A DNA stretch of 41,271 bases from an uncultured Bacteroidales bacterium (lineage in GTDB: Bacteria; Bacteroidota; Bacteroidia; Bacteroidales; Marinilabiliaceae), in assembly GCA_945607565.1 (NCBI GenBank), contig CALYZD010000012.1, positions 1 to 41,271 of the forward strand, read 5' to 3'. Shown here in pieces: positions 24,657-31,444 of this stretch. A program made the translations under genes and the position numbers. A model generated the notes under the pieces. The model did not search any database, was not told where the DNA came from, and worked only from the letters and a program-made list of their open reading frames with translations. The stretch's first letter is position 1. The number at the start of each line of letters is the position of its first letter.

Positions 24657-24692
24657 ATATTCCTAAGAAACGCTGATGTTTCTTAGGAATAT
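24657..24692 (-). repeat. 15-bp perfect inverted repeat between siaC-like and ABC transporter genes
   Basis: ATATTCCTAAGAAAC (24657-24671) and GTTTCTTAGGAATAT (24678-24692) with a 6-base loop fill most of the 57-base gap. On minus the following text is AATTCTTTAAATATG, a weak T-tract running into the ABC start. It could be a leaky terminator that lowers transporter expression, or an mRNA stability element. Confidence 0.7.
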
Positions 24693-24701
24693 TGATGTGT
24701 T

Positions 24702-25076
24702 TTAATATATAACGTAGTCAAACGGTATGCTGACAATATCGGCATACTCCTCACCGGCTTCGAGCATGTCGTCCTCGTCTTCGCGGTAGTTCCACTTCAC
24801 GGAAACATTGTTCCCGTTGTCCATAATCTCCTCGAATTTCAACAGAACGTCGAGCAGAACTTTCGACGAAGCCGTGTTGAAATATTCCAGCTTGAATGTC
24901 ACAACTGTTTCGGGATTAGGAGCTTGCGCGTACTCGTCAATCCACTTCAATATCGGCTCGTAGAACATGCTGACATCTTCCGGAAGCGAGCGTCCGGCAA
25001 TTTCGAAAATACCCTTTTCCTTGTCGAGCGTCACCGATGGCGTGTCTTCCGTACCTTTGATATTTATAACTTCCAT
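24702..25076 (-). CDS. SiaC-like protein (DUF1987), target of the Ser/Thr switch
   Basis: SiaC-type proteins are phosphorylated on a threonine by SiaB and dephosphorylated by SiaA. In Pseudomonas aeruginosa the free form activates the diguanylate cyclase SiaD. From ATG 25076 this protein has 124 residues. The conserved segment reads LEYFNTASSKVLLD, and its threonine is residue 68, the same number as the reported phosphosite Thr68 of P. aeruginosa SiaC; this also supports the chosen start over TTG 25085. The rest fits the family: TPSVTLDKEKGIFEIAGRS at the N-terminus, then VKWNYREDEDDMLEAGEEYA. No siaD-like gene follows, so the partner must differ. The gene lies 21 bases after the SiaB-like gene. 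Confidence 0.85.
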   Translation of the reverse strand: MEVINIKGTEDTPSVTLDKEKGIFEIAGRSLPEDVSMFYEPILKWIDEYAQAPNPETVVTFKLEYFNTASSKVLLDVLLKFEEIMDNGNNVSVKWNYREDEDDMLEAGEEYADIVSIPFDYVIY

Positions 25077-25097
25077 TTTTTGCAATTTAAAATTCGA

Positions 25098-25670
25098 TTA
25101 ATTTCTTGATATAGTTGTGATAATGATGAAGAAACTCAATTCTGGAGTGAGGTCTTTGAACTGATAGTCGATCTTGTTGCCAGATTTTTTGGCAATGTCG
25201 ATGAAGCCAAGACCGGCGCCACCCTTTTCCGATATCTTGCCTTCTTTGATCTGCTGCTTGTACAAAGCCGAAAGTCCTTCTTTATCAAGGCTGTTGATGT
25301 GCTGAAGAGTTTTTTCGAGAAATTCTTTTTTCTCTTTTTTAATCACGTTGCCGGTAATCACGTTGTACGACTCTTCGCCATGGCTGACAAGCACGATTCC
25401 ACGACGGCCCTCGCCTTCGTCATCACTCATAGGATCAGCATGTTTGCTGATGTTCTGCAAACATTCAACCATTACGTTGAAAACTTTTCGCTGCACCTGG
25501 TTCGACTCTTCGTTCTTCACCATGTTCTTCTCGGTGAGTGCAGTGAATGTTCTGGTAATTTCCTGAGTCACAACACCTTCGTAAACCAGATTGATTTCAT
25601 TGGCCTGCATCGTGTGATACAATTGATATGCGAACTCAAGAAAATCTTTATTACCGCTAATCTTATTCAT
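25098..25670 (-). CDS. SiaB-like kinase (DUF6272, GHKL fold)
   Basis: SiaB phosphorylates SiaC. The 190-residue protein shows a GHKL-like ATP site: an N-box in VFNVMVECLQNISKHAD (Glu69, Asn73, His77) and a G-box in SEKGGAGLGFIDIAKKSG (residues 148-164), as in anti-sigma kinases and the DUF6272 family. It has no membrane segment. It sits between the phosphatase gene (47 bases upstream) and the SiaC-like gene (21 bases downstream), the same A-B-C order as siaABC. A weak -7-like box (TAGATTTG, 25720-25713 on minus) overlaps the end of the phosphatase gene, with no matching -33. Confidence 0.82.
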   Translation of the reverse strand: MNKISGNKDFLEFAYQLYHTMQANEINLVYEGVVTQEITRTFTALTEKNMVKNEESNQVQRKVFNVMVECLQNISKHADPMSDDEGEGRRGIVLVSHGEESYNVITGNVIKKEKKEFLEKTLQHINSLDKEGLSALYKQQIKEGKISEKGGAGLGFIDIAKKSGNKIDYQFKDLTPELSFFIIITTISRN

Positions 25671-25717
25671 AATCTTCCAATTTTTACAGTGTGTAAATAT
25701 ACTTAATTAGTACAAAT

Positions 25718-28345
25718 CTATAATTCTATGCCAATCAATAATACGTCATCGACCTGTTTTTCATCGCCTACCCAATCGTAGAAATCCTTCACAACTTCCT
25801 GAGATATTGCACTCATGCTCTCCGAAGAAGTTCTTTCGAGCAGCTCTCTGAATTTTTTCGTCTGATATTTTTTCTTCACGCCCGGGCCGCCTCCCAACTG
25901 GTCGGGCAGACCGTCAGAGAATACGAAAAATCTGTCGCCCTGTTCATATTTTATGATATTATTTTCGAAATTATTTTCCGGTTTTTTGGCCAGCGGAATA
26001 CCGCCAATGCCTTTCCTTGTCCCCTTATACTCAGTAAATTCGGAGCCTCGCATATAATAGAGCGGACGGTGGGCGCCGGCAAACTGAATTTCCTGCTTGT
26101 CGCGGTCTATGCGGCAGAGGCCCAAATCCATACCGTCGCGGCCGTTGGCGCCGTCCTGGTCCTGCCGCAGCGTGGTCCGGACGGCCGAATGCAATCGGTC
26201 GAGCACTTCGGAGGCCGGCAGGTCGCGGCCGGCGTCGGTGATGTTGTTGAGCAGGAAATATCCGATAAACGACAGCAAAGCGCCAGGCACGCCGTGCCCG
26301 GTACAGTCGACGGCAGCGATGTAGCAAATGTTATCGAAGTGGAACATCCAGGGGAAGTCGCCACTGACCACGTCCTTGGGCCGATAGAACATGAACGACC
26401 TCGGGAAATACTGCTGCAAGACATTGGTATCAGGCAAGATGGCTGTCTGGATTCGTTTCGCGTAGTTGATACTATCCTGAATCTTCTTGTTCTTGTCCTT
26501 AATGTCCTGCTCGATGCGCTTGAACTCCGTAACGTCGTGAACGGCAAACAGTATCGACTCCAGCTCGTCGCTTTCGGCAAGTTCGGGAATGGCCTTCACC
26601 TCCACAATTCGCAATTCGCCATCCACCTCGACTTCGATTTCGGAAATCATGTGCTGACGAGTGCGCTTTATCTCCTTCAGCGTCGAACCAACATACTCGG
26701 TGAAATTCTTGTCGATGTCGACCTCGGTTATCTTCATTTTCATCAGCTCGGACGTTGGCATGTGCATGAAGCGCGAGGCGGCCGGATTGACATAAACCAT
26801 CTTTCCAATCGTGTTGGTTCGGATAATCATATCCGGCGAGTTTTCGGACAGCGACTGCATACGGCTCTTCATACGTTCCTCACGTTCTGCGCGTTTGCGT
26901 TCCGTAATATCGCGGGTATTGAAAATGAGTCCTCGGATGGCAGGGTCGTGCAAGAGGTTTTTGCCTTGCGTTTCGAGGAATATTTTTTCGCCGTTTTTCT
27001 TCAGATAGGTGTACTGCTCCATCGCCTCGCCGCCGGGCGTGGCAAGCAGATAGTCGAACATGGCGCAGATGTTGCGATAACCCTTGGGCGTCATCATTTC
27101 GATGTCCATGCCGTGAACCTCGTCGCCGGGGTCGTAGCCAAGGATTCGCCTTATCGACGGGCTTTCGAACAGCAGGTCTTTGTTTTCGTTGTAAATTGAT
27201 ATGAATTCGGAGGCATTTGTCAACAGCACCTCCAGCTTCTTCTGCCCATTCTCGACCTCCTGAATCTTGGTGGCCAGCAGTTTGTTGCTCTTCTCCAATT
27301 CCGCCTGAGCATCAAGCATTTCCTGAGCATTCTGATGCAACTGCTCCTCGTTTTTGCGGAGCGTGGCCGTCATCTGCTGCGACTCCCAAAGCAATCTTTC
27401 GGTTTTTGCACTGATATTCAGGTTATAAATTGTGCCGCCTATGATCGAGCACAACTCTTCGGCCAACGACAAATAATATTGCGGGAGCTTCGTTCTCAGA
27501 AAACTCAACTCAAGCACACCCTGAGTCTCGTTTTCCTGAAGCAGAGGAATTATCAAGAGCGATTGCGGCCGTTGATCACCCAAAAGGCCGGATGTGATGG
27601 TGAAATAATCGTCCGGGATTTCGGTCCGGTAGATCAACTGACGCTCGTAGGCGGCGGCGCCAATCAGTCCTTTGCCCATCGGAATAGAATTTTTCTCGTA
27701 GCGACGACGCCCGTAGGCGTACTGCGTCACAAGGTCCAGCGACTGGCCGTGCAGCAGATAAAACGCTCCTTGCACGGCGCCATAGTAGCTCACTACGCCT
27801 TCGAGCACGTTCTCCGACAAATCTTCTATCTTGTTATGAAGACGCATTATGTCGGAGATTTTTTCTTTGCCTTTCGAAACCCAACTGAACTGTTCTTCGC
27901 GTTCGCGCGTCACTTTCAGGCTTTTGCCAAGATTCATCAGGGTTTTCTGCAACTCGGAATTTTCGTTTATTGTCAGGTCCAGGTCTTGACCCGACCCAAT
28001 CTTTCCGGCCAGCAGAATGCTCTTGTCAATCTGATTCGAAAGATTTGCAATCTGCTTGTTCAGTTTCGAAAGATTCAGACGCTTGAAATTGACGATGCAC
28101 AAATAGGACAGCGGCACAATCAGGGTCATGGCATTGAACAGCCACACAAAAAAGTAGCGATGGATGAAACAGATGTTCCGGAACGATACGCTAAAGCCTA
28201 ATAAATCCATTATCGCCACCCAGCCCAACAGCATGACAAACACCACTGATATGACTACCGCATACCACTGCATCTCGCTGAAACCCCTGGGAGACAGATA
28301 CCTGACGATATCAACAATATTCGTATTGCCTTCTTTCTTAGACAT
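25718..28345 (-). CDS. SiaA-like membrane phosphatase: GAF, two PAS, PP2C (SpoIIE) domain
   Basis: An 875-residue sensor phosphatase. Two membrane helices (about 27-47 and 64-86) are followed by a HAMP-like helical stretch, a GAF domain (about 165-310, with IPDDYFTITSGLLG) and a coiled coil (about 310-370). Two PAS domains (about 375-490 and 500-625, each ending in DITERKRAE or DVTEFKRIE) and a C-terminal PP2C/SpoIIE domain (about 645-875) complete it. The phosphatase metal motifs are present: VVSGDFPW, AAVDCTGHGVPGALLS, FVFSDGLPDQ and DDVLLIGIEL. It should remove phosphate from the SiaC-like protein encoded two genes downstream, or from a STAS protein. Classical SiaA has a periplasmic sensor and HAMP rather than GAF and PAS domains, so the input here is probably cytoplasmic. 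It starts 14 bases after the GAF gene. Confidence 0.88.
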   Translation of the reverse strand: MSKKEGNTNIVDIVRYLSPRGFSEMQWYAVVISVVFVMLLGWVAIMDLLGFSVSFRNICFIHRYFFVWLFNAMTLIVPLSYLCIVNFKRLNLSKLNKQIANLSNQIDKSILLAGKIGSGQDLDLTINENSELQKTLMNLGKSLKVTREREEQFSWVSKGKEKISDIMRLHNKIEDLSENVLEGVVSYYGAVQGAFYLLHGQSLDLVTQYAYGRRRYEKNSIPMGKGLIGAAAYERQLIYRTEIPDDYFTITSGLLGDQRPQSLLIIPLLQENETQGVLELSFLRTKLPQYYLSLAEELCSIIGGTIYNLNISAKTERLLWESQQMTATLRKNEEQLHQNAQEMLDAQAELEKSNKLLATKIQEVENGQKKLEVLLTNASEFISIYNENKDLLFESPSIRRILGYDPGDEVHGMDIEMMTPKGYRNICAMFDYLLATPGGEAMEQYTYLKKNGEKIFLETQGKNLLHDPAIRGLIFNTRDITERKRAEREERMKSRMQSLSENSPDMIIRTNTIGKMVYVNPAASRFMHMPTSELMKMKITEVDIDKNFTEYVGSTLKEIKRTRQHMISEIEVEVDGELRIVEVKAIPELAESDELESILFAVHDVTEFKRIEQDIKDKNKKIQDSINYAKRIQTAILPDTNVLQQYFPRSFMFYRPKDVVSGDFPWMFHFDNICYIAAVDCTGHGVPGALLSFIGYFLLNNITDAGRDLPASEVLDRLHSAVRTTLRQDQDGANGRDGMDLGLCRIDRDKQEIQFAGAHRPLYYMRGSEFTEYKGTRKGIGGIPLAKKPENNFENNIIKYEQGDRFFVFSDGLPDQLGGGPGVKKKYQTKKFRELLERTSSESMSAISQEVVKDFYDWVGDEKQVDDVLLIGIEL

Positions 28346-28359
28346 TTCTCATTTTTCGT

Positions 28360-29253
28360 TTATAATACTATCGAAAGCCCCGTGCACACATCATTCCATA
28401 TGTCAACAAGGCCCAATTTGCCGAAACTTGAAATTTCAATAACGCCAATCACTTCGCTGTTCTTTTTTAGCGGCAAGAACGATAGCGAAACTTTGTTTGT
28501 CGAGCCCAGACCGGACAAAACGGTCAGATAGCTGTCTGGCACATCGTCCACAACCACCACTTTCCCAGACGAATAGGCCTGCCAGAGAAATCCGGCTCCA
28601 GCCTCGACTTCCCTGACGACCGGCTCGTCGCTGAGTGCAAATGTGCCTGCCAACAGACATTTCCCGGTCGCTTCATCATTCAAATATACTATTCCACCGC
28701 AAATTTCGTAACATTCGGCCAGAGCCTTCATCAAAAACTGTCCGGGCAGCGAGCCGGGCTCGGCCGCAGCCCTGTTGCGCGCAACGGCGTTCACAAACAC
28801 CTGACTCTTGAGGCCGAATGTCTGCTGATGGCGGGCTATCGTCTTCATTTCCATCAGCTCCGACTTCAGCGAACGCAGTTCGGCCTCTCTTTTGCGCAGG
28901 AGCAGATGCTTTTCGTGAACCTCGCTCTTGCTGTTCTCGACAAGCCGGCGCGCCACTATCAGTACATACAGCAGAATAAGAGCAAAGAATGCCACAAACA
29001 CCAGATTTACAGAAACATATATAGTTTCGCGCAAACTATAGGCCGCAATCTGCCAGACGGCAAACAGCACCACGCCGACCGTCATGATGACCAGAAGCCA
29101 TGACACCTGGTTCTTGGAGTATCGCTCCGATACGTTTTTGACGATTGTCTGCACCGACACCGCCAGCCAATCTTTCGACCGTGCACCGAATGCTGACATT
29201 GATACCAATGCCTGTCTGACAACCGTATATATTTTAACAAAATATTCTTTCAT
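28360..29253 (-). CDS. Membrane protein with GAF domain and no output domain
   Basis: This 297-residue protein starts at ATG 29253, which overlaps the stop of the CheB-like gene as ATGA, so translation is coupled. A longer frame to 29454 lies inside the CheB-like gene and has no protein-like features at its start. Two adjacent membrane helices (WLLVIMTVGVVLFAVWQIAAY and VSVNLVFVAFFALILLYVLIVAR) are followed by a coiled coil (HLLLRKREAELRSLKSELMEM). A C-terminal GAF domain follows, with VPDSYLTVLSGLG and VIGVIEISSFGKLG. It has no kinase, cyclase or receptor signalling domain. The GAF domain resembles those of the phosphatase and of the sensor at 31445-33322. It may be a sensory partner of these or of the CheB/CheR pair. 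Confidence 0.78.
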   Translation of the reverse strand: MKEYFVKIYTVVRQALVSMSAFGARSKDWLAVSVQTIVKNVSERYSKNQVSWLLVIMTVGVVLFAVWQIAAYSLRETIYVSVNLVFVAFFALILLYVLIVARRLVENSKSEVHEKHLLLRKREAELRSLKSELMEMKTIARHQQTFGLKSQVFVNAVARNRAAAEPGSLPGQFLMKALAECYEICGGIVYLNDEATGKCLLAGTFALSDEPVVREVEAGAGFLWQAYSSGKVVVVDDVPDSYLTVLSGLGSTNKVSLSFLPLKKNSEVIGVIEISSFGKLGLVDIWNDVCTGLSIVL

Positions 29254-29825
29254 ACCAATTTGTTCAAAAAATCGATTATGCCGTCGGGCGACAGAATCAA
29301 GTCCGGGGTCATCAGCCGCAATGCCGACTTCGGCATGGTATCGACCTCGGCCGTGAGCGGATCCTGCACTATTGTGAAGCCTTTTTTGTCGGCAATATCC
29401 TTCAGACCCTTTGCTCCGTCTTTGTTGGCACCCGTCAGGATTATCCCTATACATCTGTCACGAAAAGCCACCGACGCCGACGACAGGGTGTAGTCGATCG
29501 ACGGCCGGCTCTGATTGTTGAGTTCCTCGATGGAAAGCGAAATCGTTCCGTCAAATTCCACAAACATGTGGTAGTTCGACGGCGCCAGATACACGTTGCC
29601 GGCCTCGATCTTCTGTTTGTCGGCCGGCTCGATGATTGGCAGCTTCGATTTCATCCGCAGACTCTCGACCAAGCCGCTTCGGACGTGCTTGAGGCGATGC
29701 ATGCAGATTATTATCGGTATCGAAAATTGCTTGTCCAAATTCGACAACACCTTCAGTACCAATGCAAAACTACCGGCAGAACCGCCAATTACAACTGCTT
29801 TATATTTGTCGAAATCCTTGCTCAT
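29250..29825 (-). CDS. CheB-type methylesterase without receiver domain
   Basis: CheB enzymes remove methyl groups from glutamates of chemoreceptors. This 191-residue protein is the catalytic domain alone. The nucleophile loop is VVIGGSAGSF (Ser16), the histidine is in CMHRLKHV (His43) and the aspartate in ILTGANKDGAKG (Asp136), so the triad is intact. The N-terminal receiver found in normal CheB is missing, so CheA cannot control it by phosphorylation. It stands 1 base after the degenerate CheR gene and overlaps the GAF gene by 4 bases. Together with the CheR pair it forms a second modification set in the same transcript. The substrate may be the chemoreceptor or one of the GAF/PAS proteins. 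Confidence 0.87.
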   Translation of the reverse strand: MSKDFDKYKAVVIGGSAGSFALVLKVLSNLDKQFSIPIIICMHRLKHVRSGLVESLRMKSKLPIIEPADKQKIEAGNVYLAPSNYHMFVEFDGTISLSIEELNNQSRPSIDYTLSSASVAFRDRCIGIILTGANKDGAKGLKDIADKKGFTIVQDPLTAEVDTMPKSALRLMTPDLILSPDGIIDFLNKLV

Positions 29826-29826
29826 A

Positions 29827-30627
29827 CTAATTTTTCATGTACACTTGCTCGTCGGCGTTCAACAAAGCATACAACGTTTTGGCCGATGCCGGCAGGCTAT
29901 CCTTGATTCCTATCGAAAGCAATCCGTTGGCATTCAGCCTTGTATGCAGAAACGCAAACACATCGTCCTGCAACTCTTTGCCGAAAAGCAGCGAATTGTT
30001 CCTGAAAAATATCAAATCGTATTTCGTTTCCGAAACATCGTTCAAAAACCATTTCTTCTCGAACGTCACATTGCGCATCAGGTCGGCGTTTATCTTGCAG
30101 TCGAAATCAGATTTCGCAAAATAATCGTCGAAACTCCCGGTCATCTGCGTCCGCTCAAAGTTCGACCGGTTGATTTCGTCCATCTTGGGCGTCACGATGC
30201 CCGAGGCAATCGCATCGAGCCCGGCCTGCGACGAGTGCTGCACGTTGATTGCAGCCTTGTCCAACAGCCCCAACTGGCTCAGGATAATCAGCAGGCCATA
30301 CAGTTCCTCGCCACTCGAAATATCAGGGAACCAAACGTTTATCTTATCCGAATATCGCTGAGGAATAATCTTTTTCATCAGACGCCAATAGGCCGGGTCG
30401 CGAAACAGTTCTGCAACCGGAACTGACATGTTGTAGCAAAATCTGTCGACGAACTGCGGATCGTCCAGCAGCTCCACAAACTGCTGCTTCTTCTTGACCA
30501 GCAGCTTGTCGAGGACGAACGACAACCGTCTGCGAAAAAAAGACAGCCCATATCGCGAGAAAACCACGCCGGTTTTTTCGTCGACCACTGGGAGCAACTC
30601 TTTTATGTCAGAATATCCTAAATACAT
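29827..30627 (-). CDS. Degenerate CheR-like protein, probably not a methyltransferase
   Basis: This 266-residue protein (ATG 30627; a GTG at 30630 is an alternative) is collinear with the CheR encoded next to it. Both share an N-terminal helical part, an ELFRDP segment, INVWFPDISSGEELYGLLI in place of SAM motif I, and IFFRNNSLLF in place of FFRNVMIYF. The motif I glycine and cysteine of GCSSGQE are replaced (DISSGEE). The acidic SAM-ribose residue of GTDIN is lost (NVQHSSQ). It therefore probably cannot bind SAM normally. Overlap with the stop of the CheR gene (TGATG) shows tight coupling. A regulatory or dimer partner of that CheR, or a peptide-binding pseudoenzyme, is possible but not shown. 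Confidence 0.75.
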   Translation of the reverse strand: MYLGYSDIKELLPVVDEKTGVVFSRYGLSFFRRRLSFVLDKLLVKKKQQFVELLDDPQFVDRFCYNMSVPVAELFRDPAYWRLMKKIIPQRYSDKINVWFPDISSGEELYGLLIILSQLGLLDKAAINVQHSSQAGLDAIASGIVTPKMDEINRSNFERTQMTGSFDDYFAKSDFDCKINADLMRNVTFEKKWFLNDVSETKYDLIFFRNNSLLFGKELQDDVFAFLHTRLNANGLLSIGIKDSLPASAKTLYALLNADEQVYMKN

Positions 30628-31433
30628 CACAGTTTGGTATAATACATCCCGTCCTTAACATATCTGCCCTTGAAGGTCAGCGGCAACATCTCGCGCTTGC
30701 CAAGCACCAGCGAACCGCCCTGGTACATCCGCTCGGTCAGCGTGTTTATGACTTTTATCTGTAGATTTTCCTTGAAATATATCATCACATTTCGAAAGAA
30801 AACGACATCTACTTTGTAGGCAAAAGGCAGTCTGTTTGTCACCAGATCATATTGATAAAACTTCGGTTCTTTCTTCAGAAAGTCTTTTACCGAAATCGTG
30901 TCGTTGGCCTCGTCGATGTCGAAATAATCTTCGAAGCGCGACTTGCTGCCTATCCGGTGCATCACTTCGTCAAAGTTGTTGCGATAGCTTGAGTTGAAAC
31001 TCTTGGCGTAGACCCCGGCACGCGCCTTCTGCAACATGTTGACATTGATGTCGGTACCGATTATCCTGCACTTGTCGAGCACTCCGAGCTGGTGCATGAG
31101 AATCATGTTTGTGTACACCTCCTGCCCCGACGAACAGCCGGCATGCCAGAATGTCAGCTTGTTTTTTTTTTGCAACTGCGGATAGAGCCTGTCATACAAA
31201 AACGACCACACGTCAGGGTCTCGAAACAGCTCCGTGGTGTTGACCGTGATGTCGTCAACCAGCTTGTTGATAAACGATGGATCCTCGCCGACCTTTCCAA
31301 GCATCTGCTCGAGCGTCATACGATAGTCGTCCTGCATTTTCTGAATACGCCGATAAATCGAGTTGTCAGAATAATCACAGAAGTTGTATGGCGTCCGTTC
31401 GCTTAGTTTTTCCAGAAAGGTCTTGATTTCCAT
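30627..31433 (-). CDS. cheR: CheR-type protein-glutamate methyltransferase (second copy)
   Basis: CheR methylates receptor glutamates using SAM. The 268 residues include an N-terminal helical domain, TVNTTELFRDPDVW, SAM motif I in FWHAGCSSGQEVYTN, the acidic ribose contact in IIGTDINVNML, and VDVVFFRNVMIYF. These are the conserved family signatures, so it should be active. It is clearly different from the CheR at 35937-36800 and belongs with the degenerate copy and the receiver-less CheB downstream. It begins 11 bases after the GAF/PAS sensor gene. The start ATG 31433 follows a purine-rich stretch on minus. Confidence 0.9.
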   Translation of the reverse strand: MEIKTFLEKLSERTPYNFCDYSDNSIYRRIQKMQDDYRMTLEQMLGKVGEDPSFINKLVDDITVNTTELFRDPDVWSFLYDRLYPQLQKKNKLTFWHAGCSSGQEVYTNMILMHQLGVLDKCRIIGTDINVNMLQKARAGVYAKSFNSSYRNNFDEVMHRIGSKSRFEDYFDIDEANDTISVKDFLKKEPKFYQYDLVTNRLPFAYKVDVVFFRNVMIYFKENLQIKVINTLTERMYQGGSLVLGKREMLPLTFKGRYVKDGMYYTKL

Positions 31434-31444
31434 AAAGGAGCAGG

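Noticed and set aside
29254-29454. 67-residue extension of the GAF membrane protein
   Set aside because: It lies in another frame of the CheB-like gene and reads as out-of-frame sequence; the ATGA overlap at 29250-29253 gives a better start.
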